The notes: generated by a model from the letters alone, not told the origin. A DNA stretch of 64,000 bases from Halostagnicola sp. A56 (GCF_000691505.1 NZ_JMIP02000014.1:361943-425942), one strand, 5' to 3'; counted from the first letter of the stretch, positions 10,495 through 19,788 are shown. Translations and numbers: made by a program.

Positions 10495-11982
10495 TTAGTA
10501 CGACTTCGCGAAGTAGGCGATCTCGTCGGCGGGTTCGCCACAGACGGCACACTCGGCGTCATCGTCATCGGGCGCTTCGGGAACGCCCGTCGTCGCCCCG
10601 CCTTCCTCGGCTAACGGTTGCATGACGATTTCCGCGGAGACCTTCTCCTTGATGGCCTCTTCGCAGGCCTGATCGCCACACCACGGGACCCGCACGTAGC
10701 CGCCGTGTTTGCCGATCGTCCCCATGATCTCCTCGGGGCTGTCGGCCTCGCGAACGTTGTCCTCGAGCGTTTCCTCGGCGGCCGCGTAGAGTTTGTCGTA
10801 GACCGTCTCGAGGTTCGCTTCGACGGACTCGACCAGTCCCGATCGGTCCGCGACGACGTTCTCGTTGTCGGGTCGGTGCACCAGCGTGACCTCCCCGTCG
10901 TCGACTTCGTTCGGACCGATCTCGAGGCGAAGCGGCACGCCGTTGAGTTCGTGTTCGTTGAACTTGAAGCCGGGATTGCGTTCGTCCCGGTCGTCGAGTT
11001 CGACGCGAACGCCCGCGTCCTCGAGTTCCGCCGCGATCTCCTCGGAGTACTCGAGGACCTTCTCTTTGGTGTCCTCCTGCCAGATGGGGACGATGACCGC
11101 CTGCGTCGGTGCGACCGTCGGCGGGAGCACGAGTCCCTGATCGTCCGAGTGGGTCATGATGAGCGCGCCGAGTGCGCGCCAGGAGAGTCCCCACGACGTG
11201 GTGTAGGCCGTCTGCTCGTCCTCGTCATCGTCGACGAAGGTGATGTCGAACGCCTTCGCGAACGACTGGCCGAGGTGGTGGCTGGTGCCGCCCTGAACCG
11301 ACTTGCCGTCGGGCATCAGCGCCTCGACGGTCGTCGTCGTGTCCGCGCCGGGGAACTTGTCGTGTTCTGGCTTTTTCCCGCGAAGCACCGGAATCGCGAG
11401 GACGTCCTCGTAGAGTTCCTCGTACTGTCCGAGCCGGGTCCAGACCTCGTTCCACGCGCCCTCATCGCTCGCGTGGGCGGTGTGGCCTTCCTGCCACATG
11501 AACTCCTTCGTCCGGAAGAACGGCTTCGTTTCCGTGGCCTCCCAGCGCACGACCGAACACCACTGGTTGAGCCGCAGCGGCAGGTCGCGGTGGCTGCGGG
11601 TCCAGTCGGCCATGAACGGCGCGATGATTGACTCGCTGGTGGGCCGAACCGCCAGGCGCTCCTCGAGTTCGTCGTGGCCGCCGTGGGTGACCCACGCGAC
11701 TTCCGGGTCGAACCCTTCGACGATGTCTTTCTCCCGCTCCAAGAAGGACTCGGGAATGAACATCGGGAAGTAGACGTTGTCGACGCCGGTCGCTTTGAAC
11801 CGGCCGTCGAGTTCGTCCTGCAGGCGTTCCCAGAGGGCGTAGCCCCGCGGTTTCGTGACGATGAAGCCGCCCATCGGCGCGTAGTCTGCGATTCCCGCCT
11901 TCTGGACGACCTCGGCGTACCACTCGCCGGGCTTGTGCGATTTCGACTCGGTGATCCCGAGTTCCTGACTCTCGTCGCTCAT
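10495..11982 (-). CDS. proS: prolyl-tRNA synthetase, archaeal/eukaryotic type
   Basis: 495 residues from the ATG at 11982. This start is chosen because the longer frame adds 33 residues of unrelated sequence, and a GGTTTAAG box sits about 28 nt upstream. Class II aaRS core: motif 1 around GYALWERLQDELD, motif 2 RLNQWCSVVRWE followed by RTKEFMWQEGHTAH, and motif 3 SWGLSWRALGALIMTH; then the anticodon-binding domain. The C-terminal zinc region has Cys in GDQACEE and CAVCGE and ends in Tyr, as in archaeal ProRS. It charges tRNA-Pro in the cytoplasm. Confidence 0.97.
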   Translation of the reverse strand: MSDESQELGITESKSHKPGEWYAEVVQKAGIADYAPMGGFIVTKPRGYALWERLQDELDGRFKATGVDNVYFPMFIPESFLEREKDIVEGFDPEVAWVTHGGHDELEERLAVRPTSESIIAPFMADWTRSHRDLPLRLNQWCSVVRWEATETKPFFRTKEFMWQEGHTAHASDEGAWNEVWTRLGQYEELYEDVLAIPVLRGKKPEHDKFPGADTTTTVEALMPDGKSVQGGTSHHLGQSFAKAFDITFVDDDEDEQTAYTTSWGLSWRALGALIMTHSDDQGLVLPPTVAPTQAVIVPIWQEDTKEKVLEYSEEIAAELEDAGVRVELDDRDERNPGFKFNEHELNGVPLRLEIGPNEVDDGEVTLVHRPDNENVVADRSGLVESVEANLETVYDKLYAAAEETLEDNVREADSPEEIMGTIGKHGGYVRVPWCGDQACEEAIKEKVSAEIVMQPLAEEGGATTGVPEAPDDDDAECAVCGEPADEIAYFAKSY

Positions 11983-12077
11983 TGGTTCAACTCTCAGCCA
12001 GCGCGGGCTTAAACCATGCGAAGGCCGGACGCCGGTTCTGGGCTCGCCGTGGACTGAGCAACACGAGCATCCGGGAG

Positions 12078-12470
12078 TCAACTAGCGCTGCGGTCGAGTC
12101 GCTCACCGCGGGTGTACTTCCCGTGAAAGGCGAGCATGTCGATCCCCATCGCCGCCAGCGAAATCCCGCCGACGGCGGCTAGGAGAAGGAAAAAGAGGCT
12201 GTCGCTCCCGACGAACCCAAACGAGAGTGAGAGCCCGAGCAGGACGTTCCCAGCACCGCTCCACCGATACCACGCCCAGCGATCGGTCAGTCCCATATCG
12301 GTCGCTGCCACGATATCGAACACGCCGGCCAGCCCGAGCAACGCGACCTGCACGAGAAATACCGGTGTCTCGAGGCCATCTGTCCCCAGCAGAACGATGC
12401 CGCCGCCGCTGACGAGAAGCAAAAACGCGCCGATAACGCCGCTGAGTCGACGGTTGTGGCGTTCGTTCAT
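12078..12470 (-). CDS. small four-helix membrane protein, unknown function
   Basis: 130 residues with four hydrophobic segments (about 10-30, 37-55, 68-85 and 90-112) and a short charged C-terminal tail. It has no enzymatic motif. The gene stops 95 nt upstream of the proS start, in the same direction, so it could share a transcript with proS, though proS has its own TATA-like box. Function unknown; I know no specific family name for it. Confidence 0.75.
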   Translation of the reverse strand: MNERHNRRLSGVIGAFLLLVSGGGIVLLGTDGLETPVFLVQVALLGLAGVFDIVAATDMGLTDRWAWYRWSGAGNVLLGLSLSFGFVGSDSLFFLLLAAVGGISLAAMGIDMLAFHGKYTRGERLDRSAS

Positions 12471-12852
12471 GCGATTTCTGGTACCGGTTTAGCGAAGCGA
12501 TTTCGTGTGTGGAGGGGCATAGACACGGGTTCTGACTATCAATACTTAACCATTGGCCAGGGACGCGCACGTTTACCTCCATAATTAGAAACCTCGCCGG
12601 TTCGGTTCGCTCGAATCATGTTAGGTTCTAGAATGATATCGTTTCGAACTGTCGTTAAAATCATTATGTATTATTACTTCCCACGTTATTGTTCGCTGTT
12701 GCTATGGGAAATAACAAACCAGGAAATACACCGAGTTCGTCAATTTCAAAAATTGTACTATAAATTGAGTTCCTTCTTTTTATAAAGAATATAGATCATG
12801 TAGAATCTGAACTCGCGCCGACCTGTTGGGGTTTCGATCGTCGACCGAACCG
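12471..12852. other. AT-rich intergenic stretch, no gene seen
   Basis: This 382-bp stretch is much richer in A+T than its surroundings, especially 12640-12800, where runs of TATTATTA and TTTTTATAAAG occur. I see no credible open frame, tRNA or repeat. It probably holds the promoter of the four-helix membrane protein (TTAAG-like box near 12545) and the 3' end of the small membrane ORF. Confidence 0.5.
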
Positions 12853-13026
12853 CTATTCGCCGCGGAGCGAGTCGACGATCCACGAGACCGCGACGAAACC
12901 GACAACCGCGATCACGGCGATAGAGAGCGTGATCTCGCCTCGAGCGACGAGCTGGTATCCGAGGATCGCGACTAAGAGGACGGGAGCCTGCCAGAGATAG
13001 TTGGGAATCGAATCGAACATCGCCAT
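12853..13026 (-). CDS. 57-residue two-helix membrane protein, hypothetical
   Basis: An ATG at 13026 and TAG at 12853-12855 enclose 57 codons beginning MAMFDSIPNYLWQAPVLL. There are two hydrophobic segments: about 13-27 (APVLLVAILGYQLVA) and 33-50 (TLSIAVIAVVGFVAVSW). It then ends in a charged DSLRGE. Codon choice (GTC, CTC, ATC, GCG) matches neighbouring genes. It lies 119 nt beyond the sepF stop codon on the same strand and might be transcribed with it. No family recognised. Confidence 0.55.
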   Translation of the reverse strand: MAMFDSIPNYLWQAPVLLVAILGYQLVARGEITLSIAVIAVVGFVAVSWIVDSLRGE

Positions 13027-13145
13027 AACGACGGTCGGTCGGCCGAACGAAAGAAGCTGACGATCGCCCTGAGCCGCGTCGAACGGCTCGCAGTCTCGAG
13101 CGGTCGTCGAGCCCTCGACGACGAGGGAGCCGGCGGCTCGCTGAG

Positions 13146-13502
13146 TTATCGGCCGAGCTTTTCGCGACCGATTTTGACGCCGGTCGGCGTGATGATGATC
13201 TGGTCGTCGCCCTTCCGGACGATGTCGCCATCGACTTCGTTCGCGACCTGTCGGAGTTCGTCGACGATGTGTTCGACCGTCTTGTCGTTCGTGCGCAGTC
13301 GCGTGATGTCGGCGATGACGATGTCGCCGTCGTAGACGGTGTCTTTGATGTCGATCGCGGCTTCCTGTCCGTCGACTTCCGCGACGTGTACTTGCATCGC
13401 TGCCTCCGTCGTGTTGTCGGTCACGTCGTCGAGGTCCAACTCGACGTAGTCCTCGGCGGATCTGGATTGCTCCCCGCCCAGGATTTTAGTCATCAGTCCC
13501 AT
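13146..13502 (-). CDS. sepF: cell division protein SepF (DUF552)
   Basis: 118 residues. The N-terminal MGLMTKILGG is a short amphipathic segment, the membrane anchor of SepF. The C-terminal 80 residues form the DUF552 dimerising fold (VYDGDIVIADITRLRTNDKTVEHIVDELRQ...GDIVRKGDDQIIITPTGVKIG). In archaea SepF tethers FtsZ to the membrane; in Haloferax it is essential and is linked to FtsZ2. The ftsZ2 operon of this genome lies 30 kb away in the same window. The gene is divergent from tfb. Confidence 0.93.
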   Translation of the reverse strand: MGLMTKILGGEQSRSAEDYVELDLDDVTDNTTEAAMQVHVAEVDGQEAAIDIKDTVYDGDIVIADITRLRTNDKTVEHIVDELRQVANEVDGDIVRKGDDQIIITPTGVKIGREKLGR

Positions 13503-13660
13503 TGACGGAATTCAGCCTCGCCGTGAGTATAGTTCTTACGTCAGACACTGTCCCGATAGCGAGACGTTCGTCGCCGCCTCGTCGCCGATTCCGCGAACGT
13601 CGTTCGACGGGCTCGAGGTGGCGAGGTGTTAAGGTCTCGGGAAGCGAGTATCAAGACGAA

Positions 13661-14626
13661 ATGGAACGCCCCACCCGTCAGCGCGAGCGCGCGACCGAAT
13701 CGGAACAGCAAGCGCAGGAGTCGGATCACGAACGGGTGTGCGACGAGTGTGAGTCCGGCACGCTCGTCAACAGCGACGACCAGGGCGAACTCGTCTGCGA
13801 TCACTGCGGGCTGATCGTCGAGGAGACGAACATCGACCGCGGCCCGGAGTGGCGCGCGTTCAACCACTCGGAACGACAGAACAAGTCCCGCGTCGGCGCG
13901 CCCACGACGAAGACGATGCACGACAAGGGGCTGACGACCTCGATCGACTGGAAGGACCAGGACGCCTACGGGCGCTCGCTCTCGGCGGACAAGCGCAGTC
14001 AAATGCGGCGACTCCGCAAGTGGCAAGAGCGCATCCGGACCAAAGACGCCGGCGAGCGAAACCTCCAGTTCGCGCTCAGCGAGACCGACCGCATGGCCTC
14101 TGCACTCGCGATCCCGCGTTCGGTCAGGGAAGTCGCCTGCGTGATGTACCGCCGAGCGCTCGACGAGAACCTCATCCGCGGGCGCTCGATCGAGGGCGTC
14201 GCGACCAGCACGCTGTACGCGGCCTGTCGCATGGAAGGCATTCCCCGCTCGCTCGAGGAGGTCGCCGCCGTCTCCCGCGTCGACCGCAAGGAGATCGGCC
14301 GGACTTACCGCTACGTCGCTCAGGAACTTTCGCTGAAGATGGAGCCGGTCAATCCGAAGAAGTACGTGCCCCGGTTTTGCTCCGAACTCGAACTCTCCGA
14401 AGAAGTACAGGGCAAGGCAAACGAGATCATCGACACCACGACCGAGAAGGGGCTCCTGTCGGGCAAGTCGCCGACCGGCTACGCCGCCGCCGCGATTTAC
14501 GCCAGTTCGCTGCTGTGCAACGAGAAGAAGACTCAGCGCGAGGTCGCAGACGTCGCGCAGGTCACCGAAGTCACAATCCGAAACCGGTACCAAGAACAGA
14601 TCGAAGCGATGGGTATCCACCACTAA
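13661..14626 (+). CDS. tfb: transcription initiation factor TFB (TFIIB)
   Basis: 321 residues from ATG 13661; the longer frame from 13502 overlaps the sepF start and lacks conserved sequence. An N-terminal acidic tail precedes the zinc ribbon (Cys27, Cys30, Cys46, Cys49). The B-reader/linker is RGPEWRAFNHSERQNKSRVGAP. Two cyclin folds follow (about 125-215 and 220-321), with the second-repeat HTH near REVADVAQVTEVTIRNRYQE. It recruits RNA polymerase to TBP-bound promoters. Haloarchaea carry several paralogues; which tfb this is cannot be told. Confidence 0.96.
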   Translation: MERPTRQRERATESEQQAQESDHERVCDECESGTLVNSDDQGELVCDHCGLIVEETNIDRGPEWRAFNHSERQNKSRVGAPTTKTMHDKGLTTSIDWKDQDAYGRSLSADKRSQMRRLRKWQERIRTKDAGERNLQFALSETDRMASALAIPRSVREVACVMYRRALDENLIRGRSIEGVATSTLYAACRMEGIPRSLEEVAAVSRVDRKEIGRTYRYVAQELSLKMEPVNPKKYVPRFCSELELSEEVQGKANEIIDTTTEKGLLSGKSPTGYAAAAIYASSLLCNEKKTQREVADVAQVTEVTIRNRYQEQIEAMGIHH

Positions 14627-14701
14627 CCCGCGAGCCGACGGGTGTGGGGCGTCTCGAGCCGAATCGACCGTTTCTCCTCCGGGCAGAGCAAGCGGGGTGG
14701 G

Positions 14702-15181
14702 TTACCCCGCGAATTCGTAGAGGTCGTCGCCGACGTGATGGAGCGAGTCGACGACTTTCCCCTCGTCGCCGACCATCTGCGTGCCGTCGACGCGGGCTCG
14801 ACCGACGGCGAGTACCTTCCCGTGGGACTCTTCGGCGATAACGACCAGATCGCCGCCGGTGATGTCGCCCGTGGCCTCGGTGATGCCAGGTCGCATGATG
14901 TCGGCACCGTCGCTGACGAACGAGATGGCACCGGAGTCGACGGTGACGAGTCGCTTCTCGGGTTCGTACGCGTTCGCGCCGCGGACGGTGAGAAACGGCT
15001 CGTCGTCGAAGTACGCGATCTGGGGCTCCCCATCGACGAGGATGACCTCCCAGTCGACCGCCTCGAACTCGACGCGTTCGTAGGCGTCGCCGTCGAGGTC
15101 GACGCCGAGCTGGTCGGCAAGCGTCGTCTCGAGATCCGAAACGACGTCGCTGCGGAGATGGTGTCGAGATTTGACCTCCAT
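14702..15181 (-). CDS. PUA-domain RNA-binding protein (archaeal MCT-1/Tma20-like)
   Basis: 159 residues from ATG 15181 (MEVKSRHHLRSDVV); the longer frame to 15361 is rejected because its extension lacks the family pattern and a conserved start of this type is usual. The N-terminal pre-PUA part spans 1-75. The PUA domain spans about 75-152 (VDSGAISFVSDGADIMRPGI...GDLVVIAEESHGKVLAVGRA). In this family the protein binds RNA and is associated with translation or ribosome recycling. It converges on tfb. Confidence 0.88.
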   Translation of the reverse strand: MEVKSRHHLRSDVVSDLETTLADQLGVDLDGDAYERVEFEAVDWEVILVDGEPQIAYFDDEPFLTVRGANAYEPEKRLVTVDSGAISFVSDGADIMRPGITEATGDITGGDLVVIAEESHGKVLAVGRARVDGTQMVGDEGKVVDSLHHVGDDLYEFAG

Positions 15182-15376
15182 GCTCGAGCGAACGGGCGGT
15201 TCGCGTATAAAACGACCGTTCTCGGCCACGGACGTACGTTGGGCTGATTTGGCGAGGCGCTCGTCGGAGACAGCCGGGCGGCCCATTCGTACCGGTGGTG
15301 TGTCCGCTCGAGCGGACACTCGTCGTCGCCGACGGGTGTGACAATCGCTAAGTGTGCACACTCCAACTCAGTTCGT

Positions 15377-15667
15377 ATGTGGCCCGCCGGGACCGAATCG
15401 GAGACGGTGACGTGCGTCGCCTGCGGTGCGCGCACCGACCGCGAGCTGGCTCGAGAGTACGACAAGTACGGCAATCGCTGGGAGCGCGAGGGCAAGGAGT
15501 TCGAGCACTTCTGTCGGTCCTGTCACGACGAGCTCTGTCACCACGCTCGGACCGAACTCGAGGAGTTGCTCGTCGAGATCGACGCCGGTGAGTGCTCGCG
15601 ACTCGAGTTCCTGTCGCGCTACGTCGCGACCGTCGAGGATCGGTACGGGCCGCTCGAGGAGCGGTGA
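15377..15667 (+). CDS. small zinc-ribbon protein, DUF7562-like
   Basis: 96 residues if the start is ATG 15377 (MWPAGTESETVTCVACG); an ATG at 15338 gives 109. Two Cys pairs, CVACG at the N-terminus and CRSCHDELCHH about 30 residues later, form a probable zinc ribbon. They are followed by a helical, acidic C-terminus ending in RYGPLEER. It resembles a conserved haloarchaeal zinc-ribbon family. It lies 83 nt before the RNB nuclease in the same direction and may be co-transcribed. Function unknown. Confidence 0.7.
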   Translation: MWPAGTESETVTCVACGARTDRELAREYDKYGNRWEREGKEFEHFCRSCHDELCHHARTELEELLVEIDAGECSRLEFLSRYVATVEDRYGPLEER

Positions 15668-15750
15668 GCGAGCCCGGTCGCAAGCGTCCGTCGGGTCGAA
15701 GCGGATACCATCCCGACACGGCTTTCAGGGATACGTCCGTACCCACCGGT

Positions 15751-17046
15751 ATGAGCGACGAGACACAGGCCGACGCAGGCACGGCCGAAGGGCAGGGCCC
15801 GGTCGAGATTTCCGAGGACCTCGCCCGCCACCTCGAGAACAAACGCGAGGAGTTGTTCGAGAAGTTCGAGATCCGCGACGAGTTCCCGCCGGCGGTCCTC
15901 GAGGAGGCCGAGGAACTGACCGGGGACGTACAGGGTGAGATCGACGAGGAAATCGACGACCGCCGGGATCTGCGCGACCTGACGACCTGGACGACCGATC
16001 CGATCGACGCCCAGGACTTCGACGACGCGATCTCGGTCGAAGAGCGCGAAGAGGAGTACGTCCTCTGGGTTCACATCGCCGACGTCACCCACTACGTCAA
16101 CCCGGAGACGGCGATGTGGGACGAGGCTGTCGAGCGTGGGAACACGGTCTACCTGCCAGGATACACCATCCACATGCTGCCGCCGGTGCTGGCCGAATCG
16201 GTCTGTTCGCTCGTTCCGAACCAGGAGCGATTCGCCCACACCGTCGAGATGCATCTGGACAAGGAGAACCTCTCCTACGAGACGATCGACATCTACAAAT
16301 CGGTGATCGAGTCCGACGAACGGCTCACGTACTCGCAGGCCGAAAACCGCCTCGAGGATCCCGACGCGCCGTTGCACGAGGAGAACGTGCTGGTCCACGA
16401 ACTCGCCGATCGGATGCACGAGATCCGCAAGGAAGACGGCTCGCTCGTGCTGAACCCCGCTCGCGACCGCGCACACACCATTATCGAGGAGTGCATGCTG
16501 AAGGCGAACAAGGCCGTCACGCACGAACTCATGTGGTCCCGCGGCGTCGAGGCGATGTACCGGGTTCACCCGCAGCCGAGCCCCGACGAGTGGTCGAAGG
16601 CGCTACAAGAGATCCAGGACTTAGACGGCGTTTCGATTCCCGGCGACAAGTGGGACGACCCGCGGATGGCGGTCAACGCCACGCTCGAGGACGCGCCGGG
16701 CCGCCAGCTCGATAAGATCCAGTGGGCCGTGATGAAAGTCATGCCGCGCGCGCGATACATGAACGATCCGTTCGGCGGGCATCACGCGCTGAACTTCGAG
16801 ATCTACGGCCACTTCACGAGTCCCATCCGGCGGCTGTCGGACCTGATTAACCACTGGATCGTCTACCAGAACGACGTGCCCGAGAACCTTGTCGCGCTCT
16901 GTGACCGGGCCAGCGACAGGCAGAAGGACGCCGAGCAGTGCGAACGCGAGTACAAGACGTTCTTGCAGGAAGTCGGCCTCGACCCGACGGCGGTCAACAA
17001 CCGCGGTATCGAGGTCGTTGAGGGCGATGCGGAAAACACGCTGTAG
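15751..17046 (+). CDS. rnr: RNB-domain 3'-5' exoribonuclease (RNase R/II type)
   Basis: 431 residues from ATG 15751 (MSDETQADAG). The RNB domain fills residues 75-380. The metal-binding aspartates are Asp83, Asp89, Asp91 and Asp92 in TDPIDAQDFDDAI, and the distal motif TSPIRRLSDLINH is intact. The N-terminal cold-shock domains and C-terminal S1 domain of bacterial RNase R are absent, as in the short haloarchaeal form, so substrate anchoring must differ. Expected role: processive 3'-5' RNA decay. Haloarchaea lack an exosome and rely on this enzyme. Confidence 0.93.
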   Translation: MSDETQADAGTAEGQGPVEISEDLARHLENKREELFEKFEIRDEFPPAVLEEAEELTGDVQGEIDEEIDDRRDLRDLTTWTTDPIDAQDFDDAISVEEREEEYVLWVHIADVTHYVNPETAMWDEAVERGNTVYLPGYTIHMLPPVLAESVCSLVPNQERFAHTVEMHLDKENLSYETIDIYKSVIESDERLTYSQAENRLEDPDAPLHEENVLVHELADRMHEIRKEDGSLVLNPARDRAHTIIEECMLKANKAVTHELMWSRGVEAMYRVHPQPSPDEWSKALQEIQDLDGVSIPGDKWDDPRMAVNATLEDAPGRQLDKIQWAVMKVMPRARYMNDPFGGHHALNFEIYGHFTSPIRRLSDLINHWIVYQNDVPENLVALCDRASDRQKDAEQCEREYKTFLQEVGLDPTAVNNRGIEVVEGDAENTL

Positions 17047-17100
17047 TCACCGCCAGCGGAAGGGAGACGAAACGACTCCGAACTCGTCGTTTCGTCGGGG

Positions 17101-17715
17101 CTATAGCGGTTTCTCGTAGACGTGTTCCTCGAGTTCCCCGTCGACTTCGGTCTCGTCAATCTCCGCCTCGAGATCGCTGTGTTGAGTCTCGACACGTTCG
17201 AATCCGGTCGATTCGTAAAACGAGATGCCGACGTGGTTGTCGGCGAGAACGCGCAGCCGGAGCGTTTCGAACGAGTCGTCGAAGGCTTGTTCGAGCGCCG
17301 TAAGCAGCGCCGAGCCGACGCCGTCGCCCCACGAGTCGGGATCGACGTAAATCCGGTTGAGGACCGCGACTCGCCGCGCTGTTTCGGCGCGCTCTCCGGG
17401 AGTTCCCTGGACGAATCCGACGACTGATCCCGACCGTTCTCGGCTAGATGGGGTCGCTGCGAACGTCGCCCCCGTCGCGTTGGCGGGTTTGCCCTCGTCG
17501 GTGGATTCACGCGTTGCGACCAGAAACGCGCCGGCGTCTCGCTTCGCTACCCGCTCGAGACTCTCTTCGAGGCCCTCGACCGCATACCACTTGTTGGTCA
17601 GTGCGTCGACCGTCTCGAGGCCGAGGATGTCATCGTAGACCGCGTGCCAACTCTCGGACGCGATCCGTCGAATCGCTGGGACATCCTCGAGCGTCGCCGA
17701 TCGAATTCGAGGCAT
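17101..17715 (-). CDS. GNAT-family N-acetyltransferase
   Basis: 204 residues, one GNAT fold. The N-terminal IRSATLEDVPAIRRIASESW is typical. The acetyl-CoA pyrophosphate loop region is LNRIYVDPDSWGDGVGSALLTALE (motif A, Q/RxxGxG/A variant), followed by ADNHVGISFYESTGFERV (motif B). A polar, variable insert lies at about 75-95. It acetylates an amino group on a small molecule or protein; the target is not predictable. The gene converges on the RNB nuclease. Confidence 0.88.
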   Translation of the reverse strand: MPRIRSATLEDVPAIRRIASESWHAVYDDILGLETVDALTNKWYAVEGLEESLERVAKRDAGAFLVATRESTDEGKPANATGATFAATPSSRERSGSVVGFVQGTPGERAETARRVAVLNRIYVDPDSWGDGVGSALLTALEQAFDDSFETLRLRVLADNHVGISFYESTGFERVETQHSDLEAEIDETEVDGELEEHVYEKPL

Positions 17716-17894
17716 GTTGACTCGATCAATGGAGTCAAATGGTAAACAAGTTGTGGTGGTCCGTAATTCGTTGTCGGTGTCGTGACGCCGCGCGGCGACT
17801 CAGATTGGCGGCCGCTCTTCTCGAGTCGGAACCGTCGCTTTGAGTACTCGAACGGCTTACGTCGCGGTAGCGGCCGGTCAGCTGAGAGCGCCCC

Positions 17895-18314
17895 TCAGAA
17901 GAGACTCAGGTTCATCGCGTACGGCCACGAGGAAACGCCGAGCGCGAGAAAGACCAACGACGCGCCGAGCAGGCCGACGTTTTTCAGGAAGCTGTTGATC
18001 TCGCCCTGTTTCTGGTCTTCGGGGACGTTCCAGAAGTCGTGCATCTTCGGCGTGACGACGACGAAGAACACGACGAGTGCCGCCGCTGCCAGCACCGGGA
18101 AGACGCCGAGCACGATACCCAGGCCGCCGAAGAGCAACACCACACCCGAGAGCGGAATCGCGAGCGACGCCGCCGGGACGCCCTTCGCCTTGGCGTACCC
18201 GATCATGCCCTCCATGTCGAGGAAGTGGTTGAGACCGGTAAACGCGATGACCAGCCCGAACAGGATTCGACCCGCCAACAGCAGTTCGGCGCTGGGGCCG
18301 TTCTCGAGTACCAT
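17895..18314 (-). CDS. DoxX-family membrane protein
   Basis: 139 residues, four transmembrane helices. The DoxX pattern is LLLAGRILFGLVIAFTGLNHF near the N-terminus and GLGIVLGVFPVLAAAALVVFFVVVTPKMHDFWNVPEDQKQGE further on, which is diagnostic of the DoxX/DUF417-like group. Members include the quinone-linked thiosulfate oxidase subunit DoxD, but most are uncharacterised. No partner gene is next to it. Confidence 0.9.
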   Translation of the reverse strand: MVLENGPSAELLLAGRILFGLVIAFTGLNHFLDMEGMIGYAKAKGVPAASLAIPLSGVVLLFGGLGIVLGVFPVLAAAALVVFFVVVTPKMHDFWNVPEDQKQGEINSFLKNVGLLGASLVFLALGVSSWPYAMNLSLF

Positions 18315-18599
18315 CAGTTGCTCACCCGCGATTTCCCGACGCGCTCGTTCGAATTCGCCAGTCCATCTCTCCGATCGTGTAGTCGTTGCATACGATACCA
18401 GGTTCGGCCCCGCACAGACATATATTCTTCCTGATGGTACGGTTATCTGGTATCCCCCATGTTACTGGAACACCCGATGACTGAGAGGGGTTTCGCTACT
18501 AATTTATCTGGCCCACAAGATGACATACATTAGATGTTTTCGACGTTTGATAGCGAGAGTAGCGCGCAGGCCTCGCGGCAAGAATTTCGGTTCGAGAGC

Positions 18600-18990
18600 C
18601 GTTCGTGCAAGGAGAAAGCCCCGTGCTTTAGCGCGGGGATGAATCCGACAACAGGAACACCAACCACGAGTGTTATTGTGCCCGACAGCATACCGTGAGG
18701 CAAGCACATCTGGCGAAAATTGGAGTTGGATTGGGGTCTCCGTCACCAAAAAGTAACCCTGTGTCGGATGTTCTACTCGACCATTGGTGTCGAGTCAGGT
18801 CGATGGCACGGCCTGTGAGGTGCAAGCGGATACCCAAGCACACCACGCCTCCTTCGGAGGCCCGACGCACTACTCACAAACCACAGGCCAGACCCCTCGT
18901 GGTCTCGGTCAGGGTGCCTTCGAGGACACACGAACGGCGTGCTGTCCCACGAAGGAATCCTCGCCCCTCAGGGCGGGGAGGATGTCAATC
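18600..18990 (+). mobile_element. IS200/IS605-type (TnpB) remnant with two element-end hairpins
   Basis: Two GC-rich hairpins of the kind that close the 3' end of tnpB elements lie in the same orientation. One is CCCCGTGC-TTTA-GCGCGGGG at 18619-18638, followed by GATGAATCCGACA. The other is an imperfect CGCCC-CTCA-GGGCG stem within 18957-18984, followed by GGATGTCAA. The ~310 bp between them read in one frame (about 18754-18985) as a fragment that resembles a decayed TnpB C-terminus. No tnpB catalytic core or tnpA is present. I infer two nested or successive element ends; the hairpins would be the 3' part of an omegaRNA-like transcript. Confidence 0.6.
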
Positions 18991-19125
18991 ACCTCCACTT
19001 TCGGCTCGGATGTGCGTATAAACTAACGACTCGAGAGACGAGACATCGGCTCTCAGAAACTGAACAGCGACAGCCGGACACTCGACGGCCGAATCGACGA
19101 CGCCACGTTCTCGAAAGAGCGGACG

Positions 19126-19788
19126 CTAGCTCGAGGCGGGCGAGAGGGTCGTTCGGACCTCCTCCGCCGACTCGGTTTCAGTGATGATGGCGACTTCGTC
19201 GCCGGACGCCAGTTCGGTGCCGGGAAGCGGGATCGTCAACGGGTCGGCCGCGCGTCCGTGGGCGTAGATGCGGGCGTTGCCGGGCAACTCGAGTTCGCTG
19301 ATCCGCTTTCCGACGGCGCTCGAGCCGTCCGCGATCTCGACGACCGTGAGCTGTAGCGATTCCGTGAGATCCGCGACGACGTTGAAGTCGCCGCCGAGCA
19401 ACGCGGTTTTCGCGCCGGCCGCTCCGAGACGTTCGGGGTAGACGATCTCGTCGACGTCGGCCGCGTACTTCTCGTAAATATCCTGTCGGTAATCCTCGTC
19501 GATCCGCAACACGGTTCGACACCCGTGATGTGCGCCGACCATGCACGCTGCGAAGTTAACGTTCAAGTCGGGCGTGAACGTGCCGATGGCGTCGGCGGTG
19601 TCGATTCCGGCGTCCAGTAAGACCGCTTCGTCCGCAGCGTCGCCGTGGACGGTGTCGAACCCGTCGCCGACGGCCCTGTCGATCCGATCGGAATCGATAT
19701 CGACGACGATGACATCGTGTCCTTCCTCCGCGAGAACGCGCGTCGTCCGCGATCCCACGCGACCGTATCCAACGATAACAAACCTCAT
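19126..19788 (-). CDS. trkA: TrkA-type NAD-binding (RCK) regulator of K+ uptake
   Basis: 220 residues from ATG 19788 (MRFVIVGYGRVG). The longer frame to 19938 adds 50 residues of noncoding-like sequence. The Rossmann RCK_N domain has GYGRVG at 7-12 and a VVDID acid about 20 residues later. RCK_C (about 135-220) starts at FNVVADLTESLQLTVVEIADGSSAVGKRISEL. TrkA gates TrkH-type K+ transporters in response to NAD(H), central in salt-in halophiles. No TrkH is adjacent. Confidence 0.9.
   Translation of the reverse strand: MRFVIVGYGRVGSRTTRVLAEEGHDVIVVDIDSDRIDRAVGDGFDTVHGDAADEAVLLDAGIDTADAIGTFTPDLNVNFAACMVGAHHGCRTVLRIDEDYRQDIYEKYAADVDEIVYPERLGAAGAKTALLGGDFNVVADLTESLQLTVVEIADGSSAVGKRISELELPGNARIYAHGRAADPLTIPLPGTELASGDEVAIITETESAEEVRTTLSPASS

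Noticed and set aside
18784-19026. 80-codon frame in the IS605 remnant as a real gene
   Set aside because: Begins with TTG, runs through the element-end hairpin, and has no complete domain; treated as a relic.
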